Of a DNA stretch of 64,000 bases, positions 9,814-22,386 are shown piece by piece. Under the pieces are notes generated by a model. That model made no database searches. It had not been told where the DNA came from and was given only the letters and a program-made list of their open reading frames with translations. A program made the translations under genes and the position numbers. Within the stretch, counting starts at the first letter, position 1, and every line of letters begins with the position of its first letter. Source of the DNA: Daphnia carinata (Eukaryota; Arthropoda; Branchiopoda; Diplostraca; Daphniidae); contig NC_081340.1 in NCBI RefSeq assembly GCF_022539665.2, positions 806,001 to 870,000 on the forward strand, in the 5' to 3' direction.

Positions 9814-11830
9814 CCGAGGGACCCAAAAGGTCCTTCTTACTCACACATCGTTGTGTTTACTCCTGTATGTTTTAGCCTTTCATGTGTTTGCTCGATGAGC
9901 TTCTTGGTTAAGTAGTGATCATCTGGGATCAGTATCACGGCCGCCTTCTGGTTATACCTTAGCCAATTCTGATGGCGGTCGACGCATCGGAGCAGCCGGT
10001 GTTTTTCGTTTCATATCACCCCGAGTTTTCTCAACTTTTCATGCCTTTTCGTCTGGCCATCCCTTACTGCTTTCACCACTTCATGGAAGGCGTGTTTCTG
10101 TGTTTTTCTCCACAGATCTCGTTCAGCGGCTTCTATCTCGTCCACCGTCAACAGGTGGAAAGCTTTCCCAAAGGCTACGTCAGCCATTGGTGTGGCCGGA
10201 CTCCCCTTGCCTTTGAACCGGTCTACGGCTCTTTTGAGGGTTGCCCATATCCGGATGATGGATCGCAACCGACTATGGTTTTCATAACATTGTCTCTCTG
10301 TAGTTACCATACAGACCGTTATTTCGTTGAGCTTCTCTTTTTTTACTTCTAAGGTGCTTCTTGTGCCTGGAGGTGCCGGTTCCTTCGGCCACGGGGTTCT
10401 ATCGTATAACCAGGCCGGACCGGTCTACCATTCTTCCGTTTTGTTTAGTAGGCTGACAACCGCCCCTCTCGAGGCTATGTCAGCGGGGTTTTGCGTGCCG
10501 GGACAGTGTCTAATCGCTTCGACAGGGATTGTCTCCCGAATCTCGGTTACCCGATTGTGCACGAACTGCTTCCATCTACCCGACTCTCCTTTGATCCACC
10601 AATAGGTGATTCATGAGTCGGCCCATAGTGTTTTTTCGAATGACGTGTCCAACGCTTTCTCTATGTATCGCCCCAGCCGGGCTGCTAACAAGTTGCTCAA
10701 CAACTCTAGTCTTGTTGTGGACACAGATTTTTTGGGGATAGGGCGCGATTCTGGTTTTACTGCACAGTAATCTGTTTTGGTTTCCGCTCTGTAAATAAGC
10801 CGCGACGCTGTAGGCGTCATCGCTGGCGTCGCAGAATAGGTATTGGTTATCTTGCCTGGTCCATCGATTTTTTTTTGTATCGAAGAGATCTGATAGACCT
10901 TTGATGAACATTTCCCAATGTGGGATGATTTTCGCCGGTACCGGTTCATCCCTCCCTGTATTCTCGACCCAGATCCTCTGCATAATCACCTTGGCCACCA
11001 CGGTCACCGGTGATATTAGTTCTAGCGGGTCGAAGACTTTTAGGGCGACTCTGAATAACTTCCTTTTTGAGGTACTCTTGTCAAGCTTATCGGCTTCTTC
11101 TATTACTTTCCGGGGGTTAAACCGGAATGTGTCGGTCAGGGGGTCCCAGGCTACATCAAGCACCTTCACTGTCTCCCCTGAACTTTGGCCTCTGCTTACG
11201 AACTCGTCCTGGAACTCTATTTCCCACATGCTATCTCTTAGTTCTTTACTGTTTGTGGTACATTTTCGCAGCTCCATTTTGGCGGTGCTAAATAGATGTC
11301 GCGCCTGGGTGATGAGCTTTACGGCTTGCGGCATCGTATCGGCTCCACCCAACCAATCATCCACATATACTTGTGACCTTAATTGGATCACCAAGTCCGG
11401 GTAACTCTGGCCGTTATCGTCCAGGCCTTTCAGGATCACTGCCCTGAGAATAAAAGGGCTACTCGATAGGCCAAAGGATACTCGCTTCCACCGGTATTCT
11501 ATTAGTTGTACCGGGTCTTCATCAGGGTTTCTTAGCCAAATAAATCGCAAGATTTGTCCGTGGTATTCTTGGATTCCAATCTGCAAGAAAGCTTGAGTTA
11601 TGTAGCCCATGCAAGCGATTTTGTGCCGTCTAAACCGAAGCAGGACGGCCAGTAGCTCGGCGATTTAAGTTGGGACAGGTTTCTAACAAGTCGTTGAGAC
11701 TGGGTCTATTGTGTAGGTGAGCCGAACCATCGAACACCGGTCTGATTTTAGTCGAGGCCACCTCTTGCTTTATCACCGGCCTGTGTGGGAGATACGTGCA
11801 GATGCCGGTGTATTTCCAGTCTGCTTCCTC
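9814..11830 (-). pseudogene. Copy B reverse transcriptase and RNase H
   Basis: The RT core is read on the minus strand from about 11640. It shows TQAFLQIGIQEYHGQILRF, the palm motif VYVDDWLGGADT (about 11345-11380) and a thumb region. RNase H-like text includes SKTRIAPIPKKSVSTTRLEL (about 10700-10750) and NPADIASRG (about 10490). The linker to integrase lies at 10011-10310. The palm is of YVDD type, unlike copy C and the 22-30 kb element, which have YVDN. There are stops and frameshifts near 10610 and 11615. Confidence 0.85.
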
Positions 11831-13341
11831 AATGTACCCCCTTTCTAAATACTGTTGAAATATGGCGTGGTAAGCACCGCCTTCTCCGTCTCAAAAGATT
11901 GTTAAGGCGGGCTAGCGCTATGCTCTTATTAGACTCCAAGTAACGTCGGTTGTCTTTAAACGGAAACAAAACTTCGTACCGACCGGAGCCATCCCGTTTG
12001 ATGGTACCTTGATATGTCTTCAGAAAGCTCGGATCTTCTGATTCTTGGGCCGTTACTCCCATGTGTTCTAAGTTCCAAAACTCTCTAAAGTCGATCACCG
12101 ATCGTTTATTGTCGGTCGGTGACGCTAGCGCTGACACTTGTGTAGTTTCTCCCGGGGATCCGAAGACTATCCATCCGAGTTTACTCGCACAAGCTACCGA
12201 GTCGTCGGTACCTTGTGGCGTTTCGTGGGTAAGAATATGCAATAGTAACCGCACCCGAGTATTATGTCGAATTCCCCCTTTCTTTTATCTTGTTCTGACC
12301 GATCGCCAGCGAGTTTCTCTTCTCACCGCGACAGCATTTCTACCACGTTGAATAGACTTTCGGTTTAGCTCTTGCTAGTAAATCCATTTCAGTGGTTCTA
12401 ATTCTTATTTCTTCGCCTGCTTGGATTATTAGCCAGACGTCATACGATCTCGTTGTCTCTGTCCGGGCTTGCGCTAACCCGAACGTGTTGATCCTTAGCT
12501 CCTCGGCCTCTTCATTGGTTTTGGCCACTTCCCGGGCGAGCACTCGTTTGATAAACGATCTCTGGCTCCCAGAGTCGAGTAGCCCGAGTTCTGGTATTCT
12601 GTTTCCCGACTTTCCTTGAAGAAATGCCGTGAAGGTTGGTAGACCGTTGGACGTCTGCGCCACGCTTATGTTGGTGTCAATGGTGACAGATCTGCCTGCG
12701 GGTCGTTGGGGGGATGGACTCCTATTAACCCCCGTCGAGCATCTTTGTCTGGATAGACACAACGCCGGGCTGTGATCCAGGCTGTTGCAGTTTCGGCACG
12801 GTACTCTTGCCATGCAGTGTTCGGTTCTGTGGAACGGGACCAAGCATTTTAGGCTTCTTTTGTCCCTTTCGCACATCTCTCGGCGCGCTTGAGGTGTGTT
12901 TACCGTACACCGGTGATGAGTATGGTTTTGCTGGTAGGAGAAGCATGACGTCGACCGAGTGGCTCTGTATTGTGTCTCCGTTCTCGGGAGTGGTGTCGTC
13001 GCCGGCCTTCTGGATGTGTTCTCTTCCATCTCTCTCAGCCGGAATTCTGTATCTAATTCCTTGAGTATTATATCCAGCGTGGGTTGGTCTCCATCAAACC
13101 CTTTTTTCCTCCACCACCTCGAGGTTAGTGATCGGGGAATGGCTTTCAAAACATCGCCCGCATTGTACGAACCGTAGCTCCCCATATCTACCTTGAGGCT
13201 GGCTAAGGCTAATTTAGTGTTGGTGAGTCCGTCGAACATGGCTTGCAGCTGTTTGGTTGTTGCGGACTCCCCTAGTCGGCTTGCTATGAGGTTTCTTAGC
13301 TCATTCATATAGTGTGTTTTCAATTTTTCGGGGTCTCCAAA

Positions 13342-13385
13342 GCGGGACTCTAACCTCTCCATCGCGGGACTCTAACCTCTCCATC
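13342..13385. repeat. 22-bp tandem duplication in copy B gag
   Basis: The unit beginning GCGGGACTCTAACC is present twice, head to tail. It breaks the gag frame (22 is not a multiple of 3). Copies A and D have one unit. Confidence 0.85.
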
Positions 13386-13509
13386 GCTGCTTGGTAATGA
13401 TTATCGTCGAAGTGGAGGTGTGTTATGAGCTCTGCTGCTTTTCCCTTTAAACTCAGGTGTAGATACTGGAATTTTTCGACCTCTGTTAGTCTAACATCGA
13501 GGTCATACG

Positions 13510-13539
13510 TTAGGTTAGGTTAGGTTAGGTTAGGTTAGG
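13510..13539 (+). repeat. Interstitial telomere-type repeat (TTAGG)6
   Basis: Six perfect units lie inside copy B gag. In copy A the same place reads GCCATCTGGGCGACCTATGAC (minus sense). In B about ten bases between GCCAT and TATGAC are gone and the telomere repeat stands there instead. TTAGG is the ancestral arthropod telomere motif. Confidence 0.95.
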
Positions 13540-14344
13540 TATGGCTCTCCAACCCTTCCATGCGGTTATCTCTCCATTGAAAGTGGGTAACGGAAGTACG
13601 GTTCTCACCACCGAGGATTTTGCCTTGATCTTCCTATTTCTCTCTCGAAGTCTATTAATTTTCTCGTTGTATATATCTTCTAAGTCACGGTCTTTCGCTT
13701 TCTCAGCGGCCGTGGAGACTTGCGCTAATTTCTCGTGGAGGGCGATTATCGCTGTCCACCTGTCTTGAGCCTGATCTAAGTACTGCTCTCTATTTTGTCT
13801 ATCGGCGTCCATTAGTGCGATGTTTTCTAATAGTTCTTTGCGGATAAGTTCCCGGTCTTCCAGTAGATCAACCCTGGAACCCCGATAGTCTCGGCTCGCG
13901 AAGACGTGCGGAGTGGTTCCGACCGCCTGATCGGGCTGTTTTCCGGAGCTGGTATACTGTCTTCCCGTAAGTCCCTGATTTCTTCCTTCGCTTGGTTGAT
14001 GATGTCTTTAAGTTCTTCTTTGATTGTCTCCACTATCGTCGGGATATGTTCTTCCCAAGATGTGGTTTGCCTGGCCTGCTCCATCAACTCGGATGCGGAG
14101 TTCAACGCCCCGTTACTTTTTTCGTTGATGGTGTTGATAAGCTCTGTTAGTGAGTGAATGTTCTGCTCTACTTCTCGGTAGCCTTGAATCTTATTTTCTA
14201 ACTCTTCCACTTGACTCTGTATCGAGTTTTCTAGCTCCCCGTGGGCCCTGCTATCTATTTTCTCTTCTACTTTGTCCAGTTTGGTCTGGATCTGATGATA
14301 TGTCGCAGCTTGGATTACGACGGTCTCCCATTTCCCATTTCATG

Positions 14345-16830
14345 CGCCGTATCTACCCAATGGTAGACGCATCGAAACCTGAACGGCAGAAGAGTGAAAG
14401 GCCATTACTTCCCGAAAACGATCTTAAGAAGAAACGTGGGAAAACACGGCGCAGTGATCAAGGAGTACATCGGTTTGAAACATGCCCGACTCCTCACGAC
14501 TCAAGAAGCCCGGACGGAAACGAAAAGGACGTGGTATCTACCACACCACGGGGTCGTGAGCCCATCCAGCTAAAGTTCGCGTTGTATTCGATGGAGCTGC
14601 TGAGTTCGGTGGCACATTGATTAATCAAAACCTGCTTCGGGGACCTAACCTACTCGTTAGCTTGCTCGGTGTGTTCATCCGATTCCGCCGCAACCTCGCA
14701 ACGGTCGGAGCAGACATCGAAAAAATGTTTCACCAAGTGAAAGTCCCTGAAGAAGACCAGGCAGCATTCCGATTTCTCTACCGGACGTCTGGCAGTATTT
14801 CAGCTCCGTTAAGGTACCAGATGACTGTTCACGTATTTGGAGCCATATACTCCCCGACGAGCTGCATCTTTGCCCTCAACAGGACGGCCGACGACCACCG
14901 CAGCCAGTTTCCAGACGTAGCTGATAGCGTTCGACGGAATTGCTACGTCGACAATTATCACGACTCTTTCGACTCCGAAGACGAGGTCATCAAACGGTCC
15001 CGCCAAATGAAGTCCCTTCTTCAGCTAGGTAGATTCAACTTGATCTTGATGATCAAACTTGATCTTCGTGATGAAGTCTTTACTCCTAGACATTTGAACG
15101 AACGAAGAACGGATTGGTTGGGACGATGTTTTACCTGAACCATTGAAGCAGCGTTTCTATTGCTGGTATGACCATCTGGAAAATTTGGAGTCGCTGTCAG
15201 TGCCGAGATGCTTCCGTTTCAAACGAGGACGTTGGACTCAACAGCACCTCCACGTCTTCACTGATGCAAGCTCCAAAGGGTACGGATCAGTAGCCTACTT
15301 CCGCACTGTATTCGAAGATCAGTCCATCAACGTGTCTTTCGTTATGTCGAAAACACACGTTACACCAGTAAAAGGCCTCACGATTCTACGTTTAGAGCTA
15401 CAAGCAGCAGTGGAAGGTCTCAACACCGCCCTCACGATTTGTCGAGAGCTGGAGATCGACTTACGACAAGTGACGTTCCATTCGGACTCACAAACGGTGT
15501 TGCGGTGGATCCATTCCAAAACCTGTAGATTTGAAGTCTTCGTCAACAACCGCATTGGAAAGATACTCCGAAACACGGGTCGTCGACAATGGCATCACGT
15601 TGCTGGAGACTTAAACCCAGCGTATCTCTGCAGTTGGGGTATCGACCCAAAGGACGTCAACGAATTGGTCTACTTCCATCGAGGACCTTCGTTCCTCAAC
15701 CTAGACCCCTCAGAGTGGTGCACTTGGGAAGGGATTACGGAGCCCGAAGAACGAGACGTAAATGTAATTCGTGTCTTGGCAGTCAAAACGAAAGATGAGA
15801 ATCATGTCATCGATCGATGTGTCGCACGTTTTTCCAGTTTGTTGAAACTTCAACGAGTGCTGGCCTGGAGTACAAGATTTGCCAACAACGCTACAGCAAA
15901 ACTACGTGATGAAAAACCCGTGGTCGGAGAGTTAACGGCAGAAGAAATGGTAATGTCGCTGACATTACGCATCATACGTGCGCAGGAATTGGCATACGCT
16001 GAAGAATTCTACGCCCTTAGCAAGAATCTGGAATTGCCACTCAGATCAAAACTTCGCACCTTCAAGCCTTTCTTGGATGACGTAGGACAGTTGCGAATAG
16101 GCGGACGTATACTTCAAGCGCCGATCGACTACGCGGCTAACACCCCATACTCCTAAAAGCGACTCAACCGTTAACAAGAAGGATAATATGGGATTATCAC
16201 GTTAGAAACATGCACGTCAAGACAGAGAGATTGCTGACTGACCTCCTTTCCCGCTATGGGGTACTTTCTGGACGCAAAGTGGTAAAATCGGTGATCAGCA
16301 ACTGTTGGCCTTGCAAGCGCGCGTCGGCGAAGCCTAGCCCACCGTTGATGGCTTCACTTCCAGTACATCGTTTAACGCCTCATCTGCCCGCGTTCACGTA
16401 CACAGGGATCGACTACTTTGGTCCCTTGACCGCACGAGTTCGTGGAAGGGGAAGAAGACATGAAAAACGTTGGGTCAGTCTATTCACGTGCTTGACAACC
16501 CTGAGGTAGCCAATGGACTTAGTATGGAGGAATTCTTACTCTGTTCTCTCTCTCTCGTTTTGTAAGCCTACGCGGAAAACCGAAGGTCGTGTACAGCGAT
16601 AATGGGACACATTTTGTTGCCGCCGAACAGGAGTTACGGCAAGCCTTGGAAAAACTCGCCAGTATACACGAAGGACTCCAGACGTTAATGGCTTGCCAAC
16701 AAATTGAGTGGCACTTTTCTCCATGGACCCCTCTTTGGTGGTGTTTGGGAAAGACTTGTACAATCCTGTAAGCGGGCAATGCGGGAAAACGGCAAAACTG
16801 GAAACAGCTGAGCCTCCCCAGCTAGCAGAC
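14345..16830 (+). pseudogene. BEL/Pao copy C, decayed pol
   Basis: The RT begins near 14525 (RTWYLPHHGVV). After a frameshift it continues at INQNLLRGPNLL, ADIEKMFHQVKV and the palm CYVDNYHDSFDSEDE (about 14940-14985). The RT thumb is missing near 15140. RNase H follows from 15143 (LHVFTDASSKGYGSVAY, FHSDSQTVLRWIHS). The integrase zinc-finger CC (SNCWPCKR, about 16300) and the DDE core (TYTGIDYFGPL, YSDNGTHF, and GGVWERLVQS in a shifted frame) run to about 16790. At least five frame breaks are needed. It abuts copy B gag, tail to tail, at about 14340. Confidence 0.85.
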
Positions 16831-16901
16831 GGCATTCAGTCGACCTAACTTCATCTAGTGAAACGTGCCCCCTACGAACTCCTACGTCCGACGTGATCGC
16901 C

Positions 16902-17560
16902 ATGGCCGAGTATCCACCTCCATCAGCCCCATCCGTTAAAGAAAAACTTAAAGTGAGTAGAGAACGTGAGCAAGAGTGTGTGACCAACCTGAACGAGACA
17001 ATGGAAGGCATGTTTAAGGCCAAACAGGAACTCGTTGACAAGGTTTATGCTTGTCAAAGTGCGATTCTTCGTATCGACAAGGAGTTCAACCAGATGCAGC
17101 AAGACCTTGTTAACGTTCTTGTGCACTTCAAGACGGAGGGAGAGACCCTGTTGAGTGGGTCGGGTCGCTCCTGCGTAAGGATCGAGAGAAGGCGACCGAA
17201 GCTTCGGTAACCACGCCGGCCACCACCCCAGAACGTCCTACGTACATCATCCCGTCGCACACTCCCAACATCCTGTGCTTCTTAAAATCCCATGTCTCGG
17301 GAGCGATGCCGTGTAAGAAGAAGATTTCGGAAAGTGAGGAGCATGAACTCCTCACAAACCAAGACCGGCCGGAGCTCCTTTTCCAACAACGTTGGTGCTT
17401 TGGCTGCTTTGTTCCGACGGCCGTAGCTGGGCACGTGAGGCTTCTGGATTGCTCCCACCCTCGTAAGTGCGGGTTGTGTCACACCCGCACTCATCCCGAC
17501 ACACCATCATCAGATCCTCTGCGGCACAAAGAAGACTTACAAGGATCTTCCCAGCCATGA
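16902..17560 (+). pseudogene. Gag-like fragment following copy C pol
   Basis: It starts MAEYPPPSAPSVKEK, then a coiled-coil stretch rich in K, E and Q. After a frame change near 17140 it continues as SLLRKDREKATEASV and on to a cysteine-rich segment (CFGC, DCSHPRKCGLCHTRTHP, about 17398-17500) that looks like a Pao-type zinc knuckle. The stop is at 17558. The central gag core is missing. Gag normally precedes pol, so this is either a second copy joined at about 16830 or a rearranged element. Confidence 0.6.
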
Positions 17561-17565
17561 AAACC

Positions 17566-18036
17566 GTTGATGTCGAGTTTTGTACGTTCGAAGTTGTCTT
17601 TTCTTTTGTTTTTATGCACCTGTTGTCACGGTGGGTCCCACTGTCACCTACGGTGCTGCCCTCGCGGGCAGGGTTGTAGGGGGCACGGGCCTAAGCAGTT
17701 ACTTTGTGCCATTTTAGTTTTTTCTTTGTCCTTTGAGGTTGGGGGGGTTGGGTCGCCTTTGGTGCTACACCCCGGTTTGAGTTGTTCTTTTTTTTGCAGT
17801 ATCCATTTAAGTATCAACCCAGACAGTTGTCTTCTGTCTCGTCTCGTTTTTCCACATCGTTTTTGTCTCAGTTTTCGTTCCCCGTCTCTCAAATCAAGCG
17901 TGCAGTCTTTGTTCTTCTCCAAGCCCTGAAATAATGCGTTTTTCTTTTCATATCTCATCTTGATTCATCCATCCATCTCATCACCACTCATCCTCATTTC
18001 TGTCTCTGTTACAACTCTTGCACGGAATTAGTAACA
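17566..18036 (+). other. Pyrimidine-rich leader before copy D gag
   Basis: There is no convincing gene. TTTGGTGCTACACCCCGG (about 17759-17776) looks like a primer-binding site (TGGTGC start), but I could not match it to a tRNA. No LTR similar to that of copy A is visible. The last 250 bp are TC-rich and end at the gag ATG. There is no room for an ORF0 here, unlike copy A. Confidence 0.4.
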
Positions 18037-21000
18037 ATGTCTGTCCGGCAAGTTAGGCCTACTCGGCCGGCGGAAACCTCGGCCTCTTCCGATGATTCTC
18101 AAAATGAGCATCGGTTAAGCCAGGTCGAAACTGAGATCCGACGGATGAAAGAAATGTGGGCAACCCAGGCCGCTGCCAACCGACAAACGCAGATAACCAT
18201 AGAAGAGTTAGGCAGGGAGATGCCCAAAAAGGCCGATGACGAAGCGAGTCAATCAATTGGAGAAGAAAATACAAGACTATAACGAGCTAGAAAAAGACTC
18301 GAGACCCTCACGACCCTGATAGTTACTATCAACGTTAGAAGCAACGAAGCCTTAAGTTCCGCGGCCGAGCTAATGGAGCAGCTCCGCCAAACCACCTCTT
18401 GGGAAGTACACATCCCTACGATCGTGGACACCGTCAAAGAAGAAATCAAAGAAATAACTAATCAAGCGAAATAAGAGATAGGAGAACCGAGGGATGACGA
18501 CAGTCTGCCGGGCCTGGAGAACAGCCCGATACGGCGAACGGAACCTCTCCGCACATCCTCACGGCCCGATAATATCGGGGGATCCAAAGCCGAGCTCTTA
18601 GTAGATCGAGAGATCATCCGTAAGGAACTCTTAGAGAGCATCGCGCTGATGGACGCCGACAGAGTAAACCGGGAACAATAATCGCCCTTCATGAAAAGCT
18701 AGCGCAAGTATCCTCTGCCGCCGAGAAGGCGAAGGATCGCGTGCTGGAGGACCAGTACCGCGAAAGAATGAAGCGACTACGAGAAAAAAATAAAAAAAAA
18801 TTCGAATTCCAGTCATCAGTGGTAAGAACCGCGCTTCCGTTGCCCACCTTTAACGGGGAGATAACCGCGTGGAAGGGATGGAGAGCCATCTGGGCGACCT
18901 ATGACCTCGATATTAGACTGTCTGAGGTCGAGAAGTTCCAATACCTTCGACTAAGTCTGAAGGGAAGGCGTCGGAACTTATCACGCACCTCCACTTCGAT
19001 GACAATCGAAGAGAGGCGGCCGTGGAGCCAGGCGGCCATGGAAAGATTAGAATCTCGCTTTGGGGACCCAGAGAAACTTAAGGCCCACTATATAAATGAA
19101 TTGAGGAACATCATAGCGATCCGATTAAGCAAGTCCGCCACAACCGAACAGCTACAAGCTATGTTTGACGGGCTCACTAACACTAAGCTGGCATTAGTAA
19201 GTCTCAAGGTGGATATGGGGAGCTACGGCTCTTACATCGCAAGCGACGTATTAAAAGCTCTACCACGGTCACTTACCTCGCGATGGTTAAGGGAAAAGTG
19301 GTTCGACAGAGAACAACCAACGCTGGATATGATCCTCAAGGAGCTTGATATAGAAATCAGGCTGAGGGAAAGGGAGGAAACCACTGCAAGACGGCCAGAG
19401 ACGACGACCCTCCCACGGGGGGAGATCCAAGATCGACCAGCCCGCTCGTCATGCTTCTTCTGCCAGCAAAATCATTCTCATCACCGGTGTAACGTATAAA
19501 CACACCCCAAGTTCGACGCGAGATGTCCGAGCGAGACAACAGATGCCTGAAATGCCTAGGCCGGTCACATAGGACCGAACATTGCATGGCCAGGGTGCCC
19601 TGCCGAAATTGCAACAGTCTGGATCACAGTCCAGCACTATGTTTATCGAGGCAGATACCCCCCATGGGGATTAACAGTAAGTCAATCCCCCCAACGTTCT
19701 GCCGGCAGGACGGTTACGATCGACACCAATATCAACGTCGCGCAAACGTCCAATAGATTACCAACTTTCACGGCGTTTTTGCGGGGCGAGTCAGGAATCA
19801 GAATCCCGGTCCTCAGGTTAATCAACTCGGGCAGCCAAAGGTCGTTTATTAAACGACGGCTGGCCCAGGAAGTGGCCAAATCGAATGAAGAAATCGAAGA
19901 ATTAAGGATCAACACATTCGGGTTAGCGCAAGCCCGGACAGAGACCACCAGGTCGTACGATATCTGGCTAATAACCCAAACGGGCGAAGAATTAAAAGTC
20001 AGAACCACTGAAATGGATTTTCTTGCCAAGGCTACGCCGATGGTCCATTCGACGGTGATAGAACTACTCTCGCAACGAGAAGAGAAACTCGCGGACGACC
20101 GAGTGGAACAAGAAAACAGCAAGGGCGAATTCGATATAATAATCGGGTGCGATTATTATTGGCACATTCTAACCCACGAAGCGCTACAAGGTACCGACGA
20201 TTCGGTAGCTTGAACGAGTAAGCTCGGGTGGATTGTCTTCGGATCCCCAGGAGAAACCACCCAAGTTTTGACGCTCGCGGCGCCGACCGACAACAGCCGG
20301 TCGGTAATGCACTTCAAGGAATTTTGGAGTCTAGAACACATGGGGATAACGGCCCAAGAATCAGAAGACCCCAGCTTTTTAGAAGCATATCAAAACACTA
20401 TCAAAAGAGACGACTCCGGCCGGTACGAGGTCTTGTTCCCGTTCATGGACAACAGACGCTCGATGGAGTCTAACAAAGGCATCGCGTTAGCCCGCCTCAA
20501 CAGTCTATTGAGGCGGATGGAAGGAAACGATCGATGGGCTTATCACGAGATATTCCAGCAATATCTAGGCGGAGGTTAAATCGAAGAGGCGGACGGGAAA
20601 TACACTGGTGCCTGCACGTATCTCCCACATAGACCTGTAATTAAACAGGAGGCGACCTCGACCAAAATCAGGCCGGTGTTCGACGGCTCAGTACACCTAC
20701 ACGGAAGGCCCAGCCTTAATGACTTGTTGGAGACCGGTCCAAACTTAAACCCTGAACTCTTAGCCGTCTTGCTTCGGCTTAGACGGCACAAAACCTCATG
20801 GATGGCCGATATGACACAAGCTTTCTTGCAAATCGGGATACAGAAAGACCATGCGCAAATAGTACGTTTTATTTGGGTCAGAAACCGCGATGAAAACCCG
20901 ATCCAGCTAGTAGAGTACCCGTGGAAACGGGTACCCTTTGGCTTATCAATTAGCCCTTTCATTTTAAGGGCAGGTATCCTGAAATGTTTGGACGATAACG

Positions 21001-21705
21001 GTCAGGCTACCCGGACTTAGTTAATCAACTACGGTCGCAAGTATACGTGGATGACTGGTTGGGGGGAGCTGATACCGTACCTCAGGCCGCACGATTCATC
21101 ACTCAAGCACGACAACTATTTAGTACCGCCAAAATGGAGCTACGAAAATGGACTACAAATAGTAAAGAACTACGAGAAGAATTGAAGGAAATAGAGTTCC
21201 AAGACGAACCCGTAAGTATGGGCCAGACCCCAGGCGAGACAGTCAAGGCACTTGGAGTAGCCTGGGATCCCTTGACCGACACCTTTCGGTTTAACGCCCG
21301 GAAAATATTAGATGAAGCCGATAAGCTTGATAAAAGACCCTCGAAGCGGAGGCTGTTCGCTCAGTCTCGCTTCGAAAGTCTTTGATCCGATGTGCTCGAT
21401 ATCACCGGTGACCGTGATCGCTAAAGTGATCATGCAAAGGATCTGGGTCGAGAAAACTGGGTGGGATGAGCCGGTACCGACAAAAATCATCCCACACTGG
21501 TAGACATTAATCAAGGGACTATTAGACCTTGTTGATACCAAAATAGACCGATGGATCGGGCCAGAAACCCAACAACTGCACCTATTCTGCGACGCCAGTG
21601 ACGATGCTTACAGCGTCGCAGCATACATTCAGAATGGAACCCAAACCAGATTATTATGCAGCAAGACACGAATCGCACACGACCCCAAGATATCTGTGTC
21701 TACTC
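18037..21705 (+). pseudogene. BEL/Pao copy D, gag to start of RNase H (truncated)
   Basis: Gag starts MSVRQVRPTRPAETSAS at 18037, very like copy A, with frame breaks near 18240, 18470 and 18680. The gag core runs to about 19499. Zinc knuckles CMARVPCRNCNSLDHSPALC lie at 19585-19645. The protease active-site stretch reads LINSGSQRSF (about 19818-19845), so the catalytic D is N. The RT has TQAFLQIGIQKDH and VYVDDWLGGADT (21039-21075). The copy stops in RNase H within SKTRIAHDPKISVSTL at 21705, exactly where the inverted-end element begins. Confidence 0.9.
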
Positions 21706-21852
21706 TAGTGTTGGCGATTATATAGTTCTGCTAGATACAAATTATCTACGCCCACTTTTAGATAACGATACGATTATCGATAAAATATCTAATAACTCCC
21801 ATCTACCAGCCAAAAATAGCACTGCACAAATGATATAGGTTAGTTTGTCGGG

Positions 21853-22386
21853 TTTGTATCGATAATTATATACAATAAACTTATGCGGAAGCCATCGTCT
21901 CCCTAATACATGTCATAGCGCTGTTGTTATATACGGCGTTTGTGGCACAATAGTTCCGAGTTCAACGCTACGGTACGGATGCATGTTTTTATCGATTTTT
22001 TTTGGCAAATAATGTGTTTCATGCTTTGAAAAGCAAGCAGACGACTGAAATATTAGATTTCCGTTGTCGATTTGTATCGATATTATTCAACAAAAATACA
22101 TTTGAATTATGATTCGAATTTTCATAAGTGTGCTGGTGCAGAGCTATAAGGCAAGGTTCATGACACAAAGTCCTTGGGTTCAATCCCACTCGACCAACAA
22201 TCCCACTTTTCCACAATTTTTGGTTGTGTGAGAAAAATTGCAGAAAATTTTTTTACAAGAAAGTTTTTTAGAAGCGGTAGCATTTGTCCTTTTTTTTAAA
22301 TATTTATAATAATATATTACGAAACTTAAAGCACTGATAAATTTGATGGCAACACGGCTGAATACTGAAAAATTTCACTGCTCAGC
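21853..22386 (+). repeat. tRNA-like unit array, left part
   Basis: TTTGTATCGATA cores occur at 21853 and 22071. The second is preceded by GCAGACGAC (22037). It is followed 105 nt later by a B-box-like GGGTTCAATCCCACTCG (22176) with a tRNA-like segment upstream of it. The unit is cut at 22386 by the BEL element. Confidence 0.6.

Larger units (their letters stand above)
11829..14340 (-). pseudogene. Copy B gag and protease
   Basis: Gag is read from about 14330 (already inside the coiled coil) through 13827. It continues at 13812-13525 to the break at the TTAGG run, then from 13362 with the conserved MERLESRFGDPEKLKTHY. Zinc knuckles (CMARVPCRNCNSLDHSPALC, about 12785-12840) precede a retropepsin-like protease with LGLLDSGSQRSF (about 12560-12590). 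Its C-terminal part lies at 11829-12254. The first gag codons are missing because plus-strand copy C abuts at about 14345. Confidence 0.85.

Noticed and set aside
17644-17958. 104-codon minus ORF before copy D
   Set aside because: It is a low-complexity reading opposite a TC-rich leader.
22140-22200. A functional tRNA gene at the GGTTCAATCCC box
   Set aside because: No acceptor-stem pairing or credible anticodon arm was found. It is kept only as tRNA-like.
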